This document shows positions 31,510 to 41,552 of a DNA stretch of 64,000 bases, in pieces (within the stretch, counting starts at the first letter, position 1; every line of letters begins with the position of its first letter). The DNA is from Acididesulfobacillus acetoxydans (GTDB lineage Bacteria > Bacillota > Desulfitobacteriia > Desulfitobacteriales > Desulfitobacteriaceae). The stretch lies in the NCBI RefSeq assembly GCF_902729405.1, contig NZ_LR746496.1, forward strand, positions 3,906,001 to 3,970,000, read 5' to 3'. Made by a program: the position numbers and the translations under genes. The notes under the pieces are model-generated. The model was given only the letters and a program-made list of their open reading frames with translations. It was not told where the DNA came from and searched no databases.

Positions 31510-32794
31510 ACATGTCCTCCTCCCCCAGAACATAGTCTGCCAGGCGTCCCGCGTCCGCCGCTTCGATATCATCGGGAACGTTTTGCCCTGTCGTCAAATA
31601 AGCCGTCGGCAAAGTCGTCTGTTCCAGAATGTTGAGGAGGCTCCCCGCACGGCTGGTCTCGTCTAGCTTGGTCAACACTAGGTGCGTGGCAAAGGACTTA
31701 AAACGCTGAAACACTTGCAGCTGATCGACGGTCTGGGTCGTGGCACTCAGGACCAGCAGGGTCAGGTCGGGCTTCGCCTGCTCCAAAAAGGCCCGCAGTT
31801 CGGACATATGGGCATCATGCAGCGGGCTGCGGCCGGCGGTGTCAATGAAAATGATCTCTTTGTCAGCATACCGGTTCAGTGTCCCCCTGAGCTCGGTCGG
31901 AGTCATGGCCACATCCATCGGCACCCCGATAATCCCGGCAAAGGTCTTCAATTGCTCTACGGCCGCGACCCGGTAGGTGTCCACCGTGACCAAGGCCACC
32001 CGGCGTTTATCGACAAGGCTAAACCCCGCCGCCAATTTGCCGATGGTCGTGGTCTTTCCCACCCCGGTCGGACCGACCAGTGCCACGACCAGCGGCGCCC
32101 GCATGCCCGGCACAATTCTGGCCGTCGGGTTGCAGAGGCGGCTCACGTTTTCCCGGATAGCGGACCAAACCAAGCTCCGGTCCGACCATTGCTCCTCCGG
32201 CAGTTGTCCTTGAACCCGGCGCAGGAGGCGCATCGTCAGCGCCTCGCCGATTCCCCTGCGCCTCAGCCCCTCGGCCCAGCCTTGCAGGGCCTGAGGCCAG
32301 ATCGAACTCATCTGACGCAGGCTCTCCATTTGCCGGCTCATGTCGCTCACCAAGGTCTGCGTCTGACGCAGTTCCGTCAGCACGGCACTCACATCCGTAT
32401 GAGCGTTCCCGACCCCGGGATCCTCGGGCGCGCGCTCCGGACGCGCGGCCGGGGCAGGCGTGTGCTGGGCCGCGGCCGGGGCAGGCGCGCTCTGGGACTC
32501 GGCCGGGGTAGGCGCGCGCCGGGACTCAGCCGGGGTAGGCGCGCGCCGGGACTCAGCCGGGGTAGGCACGCGCCGGGACTCAGCCGTATACGCTTCCGGC
32601 ACCGGCCCCGGCAGGGGACGGGACCGCTCCTCTATGGCCGCCATAATTTCCACTTTGATTTTGCCAAAAAATCCGAGAAACCCGCCTTCCCGATATTGGC
32701 GTGTTTGCAGGATTATGGCCTCCGGCCCTAAGTCCTTTTTGACTTTGCCCACGGTTTCCGCCACATTTTCCCCCGTAAAACGCTTAACCCGCAT
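31502..32794 (-). CDS. flhF: Flagellar GTPase FlhF with a tandem-repeat linker
   Basis: A 430-residue SRP-type GTPase: N-terminal MRVKRFTGENVAE, the N-domain, and the G-domain (GPTGVGKTTTIGKLA, DTAGRSPLHD, TKLDETSRAGS). FlhF places flagella at defined sites. A linker (about residues 70-115) has several copies of a nine-residue ESRRAPTPA-type repeat, encoded by 27-bp units. The ATG (32792-32794) overlaps the flhA stop by 11 bases. Only the linker is unusual. Confidence 0.93.
   Translation of the reverse strand: MRVKRFTGENVAETVGKVKKDLGPEAIILQTRQYREGGFLGFFGKIKVEIMAAIEERSRPLPGPVPEAYTAESRRVPTPAESRRAPTPAESRRAPTPAESQSAPAPAAAQHTPAPAARPERAPEDPGVGNAHTDVSAVLTELRQTQTLVSDMSRQMESLRQMSSIWPQALQGWAEGLRRRGIGEALTMRLLRRVQGQLPEEQWSDRSLVWSAIRENVSRLCNPTARIVPGMRAPLVVALVGPTGVGKTTTIGKLAAGFSLVDKRRVALVTVDTYRVAAVEQLKTFAGIIGVPMDVAMTPTELRGTLNRYADKEIIFIDTAGRSPLHDAHMSELRAFLEQAKPDLTLLVLSATTQTVDQLQVFQRFKSFATHLVLTKLDETSRAGSLLNILEQTTLPTAYLTTGQNVPDDIEAADAGRLADYVLGEEDMYA
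32478..32585. repeat. 27-bp tandem repeat within flhF
   Basis: About four copies of a 27-base unit encode the Pro/Arg-rich nine-residue repeat of the FlhF linker. The unit is a multiple of three, so expansions would be in frame. Confidence 0.85.
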
Positions 32795-34856
32795 GACCCG
32801 GCACCACCATTCCCACGGCCTGGACTTGAACGCCCGGCACGAGTTCATTATAGGACAACAAGGTTAACTGCGGGAGCTGACGTTCCGTCACCCGCCTCAG
32901 GTTAATCCGCACCAGCGCGGCGCAGACCAGCACCGGCGACTGCCCTTTGAGCATCATCTTTTCCACCTCCCGGCTCAACGCCTGAATTAAATCTTGCAGA
33001 ACCTGCGGATCAAGGGACAAATAAGATCCGTAGTCCGAAGGCTGAATGCTGTCCAAAATCTGCTGTTCCACTTTGGGGTCAAGAGTAAGCACCGGCAAAA
33101 CTTTATCTTTGCCCAGCAGGGGCTGCAAGATCGGCCTGGCCAAAGCCTGTCGGACGTGTTCGGTCAGCTTGTCCAAGTCCTTGCCCGCCGGCGCGTGATC
33201 GGCCAAAGTTTCCAAAATCGTTGCCAGATCGCGAATCGAGACCCGTTCGCGCAGGAGGTTGCTTAGAATCTTCTGCACTTGCCCAAGGTTGAGCAGATCC
33301 GGAACCAGTTCCTCCACGACCGCCGGAGATTGCCGGCGGACATTCTCCACCAAAGTCTTGACATCCTGCCGGCTCAGGATCTCCCAGGCCTCATTCTTGA
33401 TGACCTCTGTCAGATGGGTGGCGAGTACCGTCGGGGCGTCCACGACCGTGCAACCCGCGATTTCCGCCTGCTCGCGGTACATCGCGTGAATCCACTTGGC
33501 CTCCAGACCAAAAGCCGGTTCTTTAGTCGGAGTTCCCGGAATCTTGTCCTCCTTCCCTCCCCCGCCCATGGCCAGGTATTGGTCGGCCAGCAGTTCTCCC
33601 CCTGCCACCTCCGCGCCTCTTAATTTTATGACATATTGGTTGGGTTGCAGGTTCATGTTATCGCGAATCCGGATGATCGGAACGATGAAACCCAGCTCTC
33701 CGGCAATCTGACGCCGAATCAGCACCACCCGGTCCAACAGGTCCCCCCCCTGCTGGGAGTCCACCAAAGAGATGAGTGCGTAACCCAACTCCAACTCCAT
33801 ATGATCGACCTGCAAGAGCCCCAGCACGTTTTCCGGCTTCTTGCTTTCGGCCAAAGCGCTTTCCCTGGCAGCCGCACTTTCCTGCCCGACCTCCGCTTTC
33901 TTAGTCCGCCTGATCAGCACCCCGGCTAAAATTAAGACGGAAGCGACCAAGAGCATGGGGAATTTGGGCAGACCGAGAAGGGCGAGCAGAATCAAAACAG
34001 CCCCCGTTATGAACAGGGCCTTAGGCGCGCTCAACAATTGTCTGGAAAGATCCTGACCCAAATTGGCCTCTGACGCCCCGGCGCGGGTCACGACCAGCCC
34101 TGTCGCCGTAGAAATGAGCAGGGCCGGAATCTGTGAGACCAAGCCATCCCCGATGGTCAGCAGGGTATAGGTGTGCAATGCGTCAGGCCAGGACATCCCC
34201 CTGAGAACAACACCCGCGATAAAGCCGCCGATGATGTTAATGAAGAGAATGATAATGGCGGCAATGGCATCTCCCTTAACGAACTTGCTGGCTCCGTCCA
34301 TCGACCCGTAGAAATCCGCTTCCTGCTGGATTTTCCTCCGCCGCTCGCGGGCTTGCTCGTCATTGATGATGCCGGCGTTCAGATCCGCGTCGATCGCCAT
34401 CTGCTTGCCCGGCATGGCGTCCAGAGTGAATCTGGCCGCCACTTCCGAGACCCGTTCCGCCCCTTTGGTAATGACGATAAACTGGACCACCACCAAAATC
34501 ACGAAAACGATAAACCCGACCACAGGGTTGCCGCCGATGACGAACTGACCGAATTGCTGAATCACTTGCCCGGCGGCGCCGTTGAGGAGAATCAGCCGGG
34601 TGGTGGAAATATTGAGAGAAAGCCTGAATAAGGTCATCGTGAGGAGCAGAGAAGGAAGCACGGAAAACTCCAGCGGCTCCTTGAGAAAAAAGGACATCAT
34701 GAGTGTCAGGACCGCCCCAGTGATGTTCAAAGTGATGAGAATATCCAAGAGGCCGGGGGGAAGGGGTATGACCATCATCACCACGATCCCGACCAAACCC
34801 AGAGCCGCCAGAATATCCGTATGCGCTAACAAACGTTTTGGTACGGTTACAGCCAA
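32784..34856 (-). CDS. flhA: Flagellar type III export gate protein FlhA
   Basis: A 690-residue FlhA. The N-terminal half has eight membrane helices plus the FHIPEP-type segment (GKQMAIDADLNAGIINDEQA), and the C-terminal half is the cytoplasmic ring that docks export chaperones. The TTG start at 34856 follows AAAGGGGGTG. flhB precedes it by 129 bases, the largest gap in this part of the operon, and that gap shows no ORF or terminator. Confidence 0.96.
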   Translation of the reverse strand: MAVTVPKRLLAHTDILAALGLVGIVVMMVIPLPPGLLDILITLNITGAVLTLMMSFFLKEPLEFSVLPSLLLTMTLFRLSLNISTTRLILLNGAAGQVIQQFGQFVIGGNPVVGFIVFVILVVVQFIVITKGAERVSEVAARFTLDAMPGKQMAIDADLNAGIINDEQARERRRKIQQEADFYGSMDGASKFVKGDAIAAIIILFINIIGGFIAGVVLRGMSWPDALHTYTLLTIGDGLVSQIPALLISTATGLVVTRAGASEANLGQDLSRQLLSAPKALFITGAVLILLALLGLPKFPMLLVASVLILAGVLIRRTKKAEVGQESAAARESALAESKKPENVLGLLQVDHMELELGYALISLVDSQQGGDLLDRVVLIRRQIAGELGFIVPIIRIRDNMNLQPNQYVIKLRGAEVAGGELLADQYLAMGGGGKEDKIPGTPTKEPAFGLEAKWIHAMYREQAEIAGCTVVDAPTVLATHLTEVIKNEAWEILSRQDVKTLVENVRRQSPAVVEELVPDLLNLGQVQKILSNLLRERVSIRDLATILETLADHAPAGKDLDKLTEHVRQALARPILQPLLGKDKVLPVLTLDPKVEQQILDSIQPSDYGSYLSLDPQVLQDLIQALSREVEKMMLKGQSPVLVCAALVRINLRRVTERQLPQLTLLSYNELVPGVQVQAVGMVVPGHAG

Positions 34857-34985
34857 TTTAACACCCCCTTTCCCACTTTATCCCATCCTAAACCTCCCGC
34901 TTCCGCCAGCGGACAGAGGTCCGCTGACCCGCTCCGCCGCGGACAGCCTCCGCCGGCGCAGTCGCACCGCGCGCTTGCAACGAGT

Positions 34986-36029
34986 TCACCTTCTCCTCTT
35001 CAGCCGGTAGACAAAAGCCAGAACTTCCGCCACCGCCTTATAGAGTTCCGCCGGGACGGCCTCGCCCAGATCGACCTGGGCATAAAGCGCCCGGGCCAGC
35101 GGCTTATTTTCCAGGATCGTAATCCCGTACTCCCGAGCCATCTCCCGGATGCGCAAGGCCACCGCGTCCTGACCTTTGGCTACGACAAATGGCGCGCTTT
35201 TTTCCGCGGGCTCATAGCGAAGGGCTACGGAAATATGGGTCGGGTTTGTCACCACGACATCCGCTTTCTTCAGATCCTGCATCATGCGGCGGCTGGCCAT
35301 GGCCCTCTGCCTCCTTTTGATCTCCGAGCGGATCTGGGGGCTGCCCTCCGTCTGCTTAAATTCCTCCTTCAGTTCCTCGCGGGACATGCGCAAATTCTTC
35401 TCATAGTCCCAGCGCTGATAGAGATAATCGGCCACGGCCAAGACCAAAAAGGAAAGAGAAATTCTCCAACCCAAACTTAAAACGGCATGGCCCAAGAAAA
35501 CCGCCGCCTGACCCACGTCCAGCCGCTGCAGGGCCGGGAACACCTCCAGGTTATCCCGCACCGAGACGTAGAGGCAATAACCGATCACGATGACTTTGAG
35601 CAGAGATTTGGCCAATTCCATCCAGGCTTTGCTGCCGAACATCCGTTTGAATCCGTTAACCGGGTTCAGACGGGCCAAGTCCGGTTTCAACGGTTCGGAG
35701 GTGAAGAGGGTTTTGACCTGCAGAAAGTTCCCCGCCAGCGCGATGATCGCTCCGGCCGCGAAGACCGGGGCCGCGATTTGCACGGAGGCCCAGAGCAAGT
35801 TAACCATCAGACCTGAGACCGAGTGAATATTCCAGTGGGTATCCGCACCCCAAACATACGGGAAAAGTACCTCCAAGCGCTGCAGCATGACCGGAAGCCA
35901 AAACTTCAGCACCGCCACAAAACCCAAAAGCATGACTGCGGATGTGAGCTCCTGACTCTTGAGGACCTGTCCTTTCTTGCGGGCCTCCTGTCTGCGCCTG
36001 GGGGTCGCCGTGAATTGCTTTTCACTCAT
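34986..36029 (-). CDS. flhB: Flagellar export switch protein FlhB
   Basis: A 347-residue FlhB with four membrane helices and the autocleavage motif NPTH (in VVTNPTHISVALRY) near residue 255. The N-terminal EKQFTATPRRRQEARKKGQV is typical. Cleavage at NPTH allows the switch from hook to filament export under FliK control. The ATG overlaps the fliR stop by four bases and follows GGTGGAAGG. Confidence 0.96.
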   Translation of the reverse strand: MSEKQFTATPRRRQEARKKGQVLKSQELTSAVMLLGFVAVLKFWLPVMLQRLEVLFPYVWGADTHWNIHSVSGLMVNLLWASVQIAAPVFAAGAIIALAGNFLQVKTLFTSEPLKPDLARLNPVNGFKRMFGSKAWMELAKSLLKVIVIGYCLYVSVRDNLEVFPALQRLDVGQAAVFLGHAVLSLGWRISLSFLVLAVADYLYQRWDYEKNLRMSREELKEEFKQTEGSPQIRSEIKRRQRAMASRRMMQDLKKADVVVTNPTHISVALRYEPAEKSAPFVVAKGQDAVALRIREMAREYGITILENKPLARALYAQVDLGEAVPAELYKAVAEVLAFVYRLKRRR

Positions 36030-36805
36030 GCCTTCCACCCGCGGTAGAGTTGCAAAAGCCAATCCATGCTCGTGTTAAAAAGATGGGAGACCGACTCGGC
36101 GAACAGCGGCATAGCCATAAACAAAAGAATAAAACCGAAGATGATTTTGACGGCAAAGATAATGGAAAAGACGTTAATCTGCGGCACCGCGCGGGTGAGA
36201 AGGCCTACACCCAAGTCCGCCAAGAGCATGGCACCGAAGACCGGCATGGCCAATTGCACCGAGAGCGCAAAGATTTCCACGGCCAAGCGGACGAAAAAGG
36301 CTATCCCTAAAGGGAGTCCCGCCGGACTGATCGGAACATAGACATAACTTTTCACCATCGCCGCAATCAGGTAGTAATGCGCATTGGTCGCCAGGAGGAG
36401 CATCGTGGCCAGGACCATCTCAAAGTTGCCCATCATGGGACTCTGCATGCCATAGACCGGGTCCAAAGCGTTTCCCATGGTAAACCCCATTTGCAGGTCT
36501 ATCAATTGTCCGGCTCCCTCCACAATGGAGGTCAGGGCAGAGATGACAAAACCGATGACCAGCCCGACCCATGTCTCTTTCAGGATCAAAGCAAAGTAAA
36601 GCAGAAACTCGGCGGGGATTTGCGGCTGCGAAGCCCGGATGAGCGGATACAGGATCATGGACAGGCTCACGGCCAACCCCAATTTGACGAGAGCCGGAAC
36701 CCCCCGGGCCCCGAACACCGGGGCCAGCATAATCATCCCGGCCCAGCGCGCCAAGATCAGCAGGAATAAGGAAATATTCCATTGCAAAAGCCCCGCCAGA
36801 TCCAC
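36026..36805 (-). CDS. fliR: Flagellar export protein FliR
   Basis: A 259-residue integral membrane export-gate component with at least six hydrophobic segments, ARWAGMIMLAPVFGARGVPA near the N-terminus and the conserved MGFTMGNALDP segment. FliP, FliQ and FliR form the pore. The GTG start follows GGGAGGAGGG and is 30 bases after fliQ. Confidence 0.95.
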   Translation of the reverse strand: MDLAGLLQWNISLFLLILARWAGMIMLAPVFGARGVPALVKLGLAVSLSMILYPLIRASQPQIPAEFLLYFALILKETWVGLVIGFVISALTSIVEGAGQLIDLQMGFTMGNALDPVYGMQSPMMGNFEMVLATMLLLATNAHYYLIAAMVKSYVYVPISPAGLPLGIAFFVRLAVEIFALSVQLAMPVFGAMLLADLGVGLLTRAVPQINVFSIIFAVKIIFGFILLFMAMPLFAESVSHLFNTSMDWLLQLYRGWKA

Positions 36806-36835
36806 GTTCCAGCCCTCCTCCCGTCCCCCCGGAGA

Positions 36836-37108
36836 CTAGTGCAAAGCAAAAGTCGGCAACTCGTGCAAAAGGTTCGTCGTGTAAGCCGTCAGGACACTCA
36901 GCATCCACGGTCCCAGCACGAGCATCACCACCACAACGGCCAGAATCTTAGGAATGAAAGAAAGGGTTTGCTCCTGAATCTGGGTCATCGCCTGGAAAAC
37001 ACTGACCAACAGTCCGACCAGGAGCGCGACCCCCAGGATCGGCCCCCCCACCAGCAGGGCGGTGCCCAAAGCCTCTTTGGCCATGTATAGGACTTCGTTT
37101 TGACTCAT
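36836..37108 (-). CDS. fliQ: Flagellar export protein FliQ
   Basis: A 90-residue protein with two membrane helices (ALLVGGPILGVALLVGLLVS and LAVVVVMLVLGPWMLSVLTA) and the family segment VFQAMTQIQEQTLSFIPK. FliQ belongs to the export-gate pore with FliP and FliR. Length is exactly that of the family. Confidence 0.96.
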   Translation of the reverse strand: MSQNEVLYMAKEALGTALLVGGPILGVALLVGLLVSVFQAMTQIQEQTLSFIPKILAVVVVMLVLGPWMLSVLTAYTTNLLHELPTFALH

Positions 37109-37140
37109 AACTCACTCCTCGTATAACTCACTCCCCGGCT

Positions 37141-37806
37141 TCAGTGAAAACTCGTTACCAGCGACTGCACTACCAAATGCCAGCCGTCAACCAAGACAAA
37201 AAGCAAAAGCTTGAAAGGCAGAGAGACCATCATCGGGGGGAGCATCATCATCCCCATGGACATCAGGGTACTGGAAACGATCATGTCTATGATCATAAAA
37301 GGGATAAAGATGGCAAAGCCCATTTGAAAAGCCGTTTTCAGTTCGCTGATAATGAAAGCCGGAATGAGAACATAGGTCGGGATGTCTCCGTAAGTCTTTG
37401 GCCTCTTGATCTTGGCCAGAGTGACAAAAAGCTGCAGGTCATCTTGCCGTGTCTGTTTGAACATAAAAGTGCGCAAGGGTTCTTCGGCTTTACCTAAAGC
37501 CTGTGTCTGACTGATTTGGTGATGCAGATAGGGTTGCAGGGCCTGGGTGTTAATCTGACTTAAGGTCGGCTCCATGACGAACAGCGTCAGGAAAAGGGAG
37601 AGCCCGATCAGCACCTGGTTCGGCGGCAGCTGCTGCGTACCCAGAGCATTGCGCACAAAAGAGAGGACGACAATAATGCGAGTAAACGAGGTCATCAAGA
37701 TCAGAATGGCCGGTGCCAAGGACAGTACCGTTACGAGCAGCAGAATCTGCAAAGAAGTACTGAGCTGCTGTCCGGTGCTGTTGCCAAAATTGAGCGCCAA
37801 GTTCAT
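37141..37806 (-). CDS. fliP: Flagellar export protein FliP
   Basis: A 221-residue export-gate protein. [40 protein letters not shown] and [20 protein letters not shown] are signature segments. It lacks the long N-terminal signal sequence found in enterobacterial FliP, as is common for Firmicutes. The ATG overlaps the fliO stop by four bases. Confidence 0.96.
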   Translation of the reverse strand: MNLALNFGNSTGQQLSTSLQILLLVTVLSLAPAILILMTSFTRIIVVLSFVRNALGTQQLPPNQVLIGLSLFLTLFVMEPTLSQINTQALQPYLHHQISQTQALGKAEEPLRTFMFKQTRQDDLQLFVTLAKIKRPKTYGDIPTYVLIPAFIISELKTAFQMGFAIFIPFMIIDMIVSSTLMSMGMMMLPPMMVSLPFKLLLFVLVDGWHLVVQSLVTSFH

Positions 37807-38297
37807 CGCCGCTCCTCCTCTCCCAGCATCCGGGCCAGCTCACCGGCAAAGGGTTCATCCGACTTAAGTTGAACGAGTTTACTTCTCCTGCCCCGAAACA
37901 GCAGAGCACCCATGCCGGCCAGAAAACCCTCCACCCGGTCCGCCGGGCGGCTGACGATTTCGTCGAGAATCTCGGCCGCCAGGTCCGGATCGTCTATCTC
38001 CGTCAATTTTACCAGGGAATGGTCCGAACCGGCCAACACCTGCAATTTTCCCCCCACTTCCACCAGGTAAAGCGCCTGTTGACCGCCCAGAAGCTGCCGA
38101 TCAAGTACCCTGGCCCAGCCGGCGTCCATCCCGCGCAGGGCCGTGCGGTTCAAGCGCCTGATGATCCATAATGCGACAATCAATATGACCAGGAAGATGA
38201 GGAGTGTTCCGAACAAGCCCCAACCTGAAAACGTGGAATTGAGGGTCTGAATGGATGAAGCAGGCACATAAGGCCGGTTTTCGATACTGCCCGGCAT
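37803..38297 (-). CDS. fliO: Flagellar biosynthesis protein FliO
   Basis: A 164-residue protein with one membrane helix ([19 protein letters not shown], about residues 28-46) followed by [20 protein letters not shown], the FliO signature in the cytoplasmic domain. FliO helps FliP assemble. It starts two bases after cheY, and its C-terminal tail is longer than average. Confidence 0.88.
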   Translation of the reverse strand: MPGSIENRPYVPASSIQTLNSTFSGWGLFGTLLIFLVILIVALWIIRRLNRTALRGMDAGWARVLDRQLLGGQQALYLVEVGGKLQVLAGSDHSLVKLTEIDDPDLAAEILDEIVSRPADRVEGFLAGMGALLFRGRRSKLVQLKSDEPFAGELARMLGEEERR

Positions 38298-38299
38298 CT

Positions 38300-38662
38300 T
38301 TACTTCAACGCCTTCGTCACGGCTTCAATCACCCGGTCAGCCTGAAAAGGCTTAACCACGAAATCCTTGGCGCCGGATTGAATCGCCTCAATCACCATGG
38401 CTTGTTGTCCCATGGCGCTGCACATGATGATTTTGGCTTTGGGATCCCTGTTGCGAATTTCCTTTACCGCCTGCAAGCCGTCCATTTCCGGCATAGTGAT
38501 ATCCATGATGGTCAGGTCGGGCTTCAATTCCATATACTTCTCGACGGAAACCGCCCCGTTCTCAGCCTCCCCGGCCACTACGAAGCCGCCCTTATTGAGA
38601 ATATCCTTCAGCATCATCCGCATGAAGGCCGCGTCGTCGACGATCATTACCGTTGCGCCCAC
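38300..38662 (-). CDS. cheY: Chemotaxis response regulator CheY
   Basis: A 120-residue single receiver domain: acidic pair Asp9/Asp10, phosphoacceptor Asp54 (TIMDITMPEMDG), Ser/Thr position in MCSAMG, and Lys in FVVKPF. CheY-P binds FliM and FliY to bias motor rotation. The gene lies between fliY and fliO, as in Bacillus. Confidence 0.95.
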   Translation of the reverse strand: MGATVMIVDDAAFMRMMLKDILNKGGFVVAGEAENGAVSVEKYMELKPDLTIMDITMPEMDGLQAVKEIRNRDPKAKIIMCSAMGQQAMVIEAIQSGAKDFVVKPFQADRVIEAVTKALK

Positions 38663-38729
38663 AAGTGTTCCCCCTTAATTGAGTTTGTCTCACAGCCCGC
38701 TTTCCGTCAGCTTACGCCGGTCACAGACC

Positions 38730-40040
38730 TCAGTCCAGAGTCTGAATTCTCTGAGCCGGATGCACAATATCCGTGATGCGAATGCCAAAGGTCTCATTGA
38801 TGACCACAACCTCGCATTTTGCAATCAATTTGCCGTTCACGATCATGTCGACCGGCTCTCCCGCCAGGCGGTCCAGTTCCACAACCGAACCCGGTCCCAT
38901 CTCCAGGATCTCTTTAATGGTCTTCTTAGCTTTGCCCAGTTCAACACTGACCTGGAGGGGAACATCCATAATAAGATCGAGATTGTTCGGCGGGACCGTT
39001 TCTTGCCCGGGCTCAAGCGGGGTAAACCGCGCCGTCCGCACCGCGGCCAGGGGAGGCTGAGCCGCGGCACCATGAACGGTGGCGGGGCCGCCGGAGCCCG
39101 GAGCAGCCATGCCCGCGGAGCCATAACCCTGTATGCTCTGACCCGCGGGGCCCCCGTAACCCCGAATACCTTGAGCCGCGGGGGCGCTCCCCGTTGCGCT
39201 CTGACCCGGTGCGCCTTTACTTCCGGCACCGGCAAATCCAGACGAGCCGCCACCGGCCATAGCCGCCGCCCCAGATCTGGCCGCCGGCGTCCCTTGAGCG
39301 GAGGACCCGAGGGTTACCCTGTCCTCACCCTCCGTGGCCGCGGCCACGGTTTCGCCGAGAGTGGCCATGAGTTTTTCCACCATCCCTTTAGCCACTGAAA
39401 TCGGGATAACCTGCACCAGAATGCTGTCTATCGCCGACTCAACGACCATCTGAAAAGAGATGCGAACAAACGGTTCGGAAGCCTGTAAGAACTCCTGTAA
39501 AAACTCCTTCTCCTCGCCCAGATCATGCAAAGCCAGCTGAGGCGGGGTGATGTCCACCGGGGACTTAAACATCGTCGACATCGAGGTAGCCGCCGATCCC
39601 ATCATTTGATTCATAGCCTCGGCGATCCCGCTGATCTGCATTTCCGAAAGCTCTGGCGATGAATTTGTGCCATCACCCCCCATCATCAAATCGACGATCA
39701 CCGCTCCGTCCTTTTGCGACAGAATGAGCAGATTCGATCCTTCCAGACCCGCCTTGTACTTGACGTTGACAATGACGGAAGGAACCGGATAATCCCGGCG
39801 CACCTGTTCCGCCGAGGTGACATCCACCCGGGGGGTCGTAATCTCGACTTTGCGGCCCAGGAGCAGAGAAAGAGTCGTGGCCGCCGTGCCCATGGAGATA
39901 TTGGCGATTTCCCCGATCGCGTCTTTCTCTTGCTCGCTAAACCCTGCCATTTCCTCTTCTTGCGAGTTCTCCGCGGCCACCTCCACCGACCCTTTGAGCA
40001 GGGCGTCTATTTCCTCCTGGGACAGCATCCCGTCACTCAT
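38730..40040 (-). CDS. fliY: Flagellar motor switch phosphatase FliY
   Basis: A 436-residue FliY/FliN protein. The CheY-binding peptide LSQEEIDALL is at the N-terminus; a CheC-like domain with two phosphatase motifs (GEIANISMGTAATTLS and SGIAEAMNQMMGSAATSMS) follows; a Gly/Ala/Ser-rich linker spans about residues 250-345; a C-terminal FliN/SpoA domain starts LDLIMDVPLQVSVELGKAKK. It is a C-ring component that also hydrolyses CheY-P. The ATG (40038-40040) overlaps fliM by eight bases. Confidence 0.94.
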   Translation of the reverse strand: MSDGMLSQEEIDALLKGSVEVAAENSQEEEMAGFSEQEKDAIGEIANISMGTAATTLSLLLGRKVEITTPRVDVTSAEQVRRDYPVPSVIVNVKYKAGLEGSNLLILSQKDGAVIVDLMMGGDGTNSSPELSEMQISGIAEAMNQMMGSAATSMSTMFKSPVDITPPQLALHDLGEEKEFLQEFLQASEPFVRISFQMVVESAIDSILVQVIPISVAKGMVEKLMATLGETVAAATEGEDRVTLGSSAQGTPAARSGAAAMAGGGSSGFAGAGSKGAPGQSATGSAPAAQGIRGYGGPAGQSIQGYGSAGMAAPGSGGPATVHGAAAQPPLAAVRTARFTPLEPGQETVPPNNLDLIMDVPLQVSVELGKAKKTIKEILEMGPGSVVELDRLAGEPVDMIVNGKLIAKCEVVVINETFGIRITDIVHPAQRIQTLD

Positions 40041-41028
40041 CCTGATCCCTTCCTTCCTCGACAACCTCCGTGAGTTTTAGCGCGAGATGTTCCCCATGCA
40101 GCCCCGGGACACCCCGGAACTTCCTAAAAGCGCCGACGAAAACGGGAAGAGGGGCCTCAACCTCTTGATCGAGCGGAATCACGTCACCCGGAGCCAAATC
40201 CACAAGTTCCCGCACCGAGATCTGTGTCTGACCCAAAAGCACATGAAGGTCCACTTTAGCCCGTTCGATTTGGCGGCGGATCGCCTCCACCTCTACCGCG
40301 GACGACACTTTGGCCTGAGCCGCGAAGAGCAAAAAACTGCTTAATTTATCCAGGATCGGTTCCAGCACCAGATAAGGCAGGCAAACATTGATCATCCCCA
40401 CCGTCTCCCCCACACTGATCTGCAGAGTGACCAGCATCACCATCTCGTTGGGCGCGATAATCTGAGTAAACTGGGGATTCGTTTCCAGGGCTACGAAATG
40501 GGGATGGGTCGCATAGACTTCGGCCCAAGATTCCCCGAAAAGCGCGACCATCTGGGACAGCCTGCGTTCAATAATCGTCCGTTCAATCTCCGTCAAATCC
40601 CGGTTCTTTTCCCCGCCTTGTCCCAGCCCCCCCAGAATCAGGTCAATGATCGCAAAGGCCAGGGCCGGGCTGATTTCCAAAAGGAGCGTTCCCTCCAGGG
40701 GCTCCAAAGTAAATATCCCGAGAATCGTGGGATTCGGCAAAGATCTAATAAATTCGTCATAGGTGATCTGCTCCATTGACAGCACCCGGGTCTCGATCAC
40801 GGAATGAAGATGGGCGGATAAATAGGTGGTCAGAGCCCGGCAAAAGTTGTCGTGAATATTTTGCAGGGTATGCATATGGTCTTTGGAAAATTTGTTAGGA
40901 CGTTTAAAATCGTAAACACGAACTTTTTTATGGGCCTTGCTTTCTTTCATCTCTTCAGCGTCAACCTGTCCCTCCGACAAGGCGCTCAGCAGGGCATCGA
41001 TTTCCGCTTGAGACAGAACATCGCCCAT
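40033..41028 (-). CDS. fliM: Flagellar motor switch protein FliM
   Basis: A 331-residue FliM: the N-terminal CheY-P-binding segment LSQAEIDALLSAL, a CheC-like central domain (DNFCRALTTYLSAHLHSVIE), and a C-terminal SpoA-like domain (LHVLLGQTQISVRELVDLAP). With FliG and FliY it makes the C-ring. The ATG follows a GGGGGGATTCC-type purine site. A 107-base gap with small direct repeats separates it from fliL. Confidence 0.95.
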   Translation of the reverse strand: MGDVLSQAEIDALLSALSEGQVDAEEMKESKAHKKVRVYDFKRPNKFSKDHMHTLQNIHDNFCRALTTYLSAHLHSVIETRVLSMEQITYDEFIRSLPNPTILGIFTLEPLEGTLLLEISPALAFAIIDLILGGLGQGGEKNRDLTEIERTIIERRLSQMVALFGESWAEVYATHPHFVALETNPQFTQIIAPNEMVMLVTLQISVGETVGMINVCLPYLVLEPILDKLSSFLLFAAQAKVSSAVEVEAIRRQIERAKVDLHVLLGQTQISVRELVDLAPGDVIPLDQEVEAPLPVFVGAFRKFRGVPGLHGEHLALKLTEVVEEGRDQDE

Positions 41029-41135
41029 GGAATCCCCCCCCTCCGCTCCGGATGGATATTCGTGGTTCGTAGTTCGTGGTTCGCGAATAGATCGTTTCCC
41101 AGTAAGTTTTAATGCTCAACTTTCGTCAAACGAGT
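41029..41135. repeat. Short direct repeats in the fliL-fliM gap
   Basis: A small array of TTCGTGGTTCGTAG-type units lies at about 41059-41085 between fliM and fliL. No ORF is present. This is a simple-sequence minisatellite and is otherwise unremarkable. Confidence 0.6.
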
Positions 41136-41552
41136 TCACTGATAAATAAAGGAAAGGAAAAGCACATTTCGGATGTATCCGTCCGCCACCTGGTTGAGCT
41201 GACTGAGCAGTTCCCGGCGTAGTATTTCTCTGGCCGCCGGGGTCTCCACATCGGCCAAAGATTTATTGGAGAGGACGGTATTCACCTTATCTTTGAGAAA
41301 ATCCGCTTTAGCTTGGAGAATAGGTCCCGCCGCGGCATCTGTCCCCTCCAAAGTAATGGATGTTTTCAGGAACGCCCCCCCCCTCAGGTTGACGGTAAAC
41401 TCGCCGATCGACACCAAAGGACCATCCTGCTTGGGTGTTATTCCCGCCTGCCCCGGGCGAAAGACTTTCTGTGCCAGCAGCGTCCCCCCCGCGCCCAATA
41501 CAACTCCGACAAGCGCCGCCACAATCAGCAAACTCCACAATTTATGTTTCAT
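41136..41552 (-). CDS. fliL: Flagellar basal body-associated protein FliL
   Basis: A 138-residue protein with one N-terminal membrane helix (LWSLLIVAALVGVVLGAGGT) and a periplasmic domain containing PLVSIGEFTVNLRGG and the C-terminal VRNVLFLSFIYQ-like end. FliL supports stator function. It overlaps flbD by four bases. motA/motB are not in the window. Confidence 0.9.
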   Translation of the reverse strand: MKHKLWSLLIVAALVGVVLGAGGTLLAQKVFRPGQAGITPKQDGPLVSIGEFTVNLRGGAFLKTSITLEGTDAAAGPILQAKADFLKDKVNTVLSNKSLADVETPAAREILRRELLSQLNQVADGYIRNVLFLSFIYQ

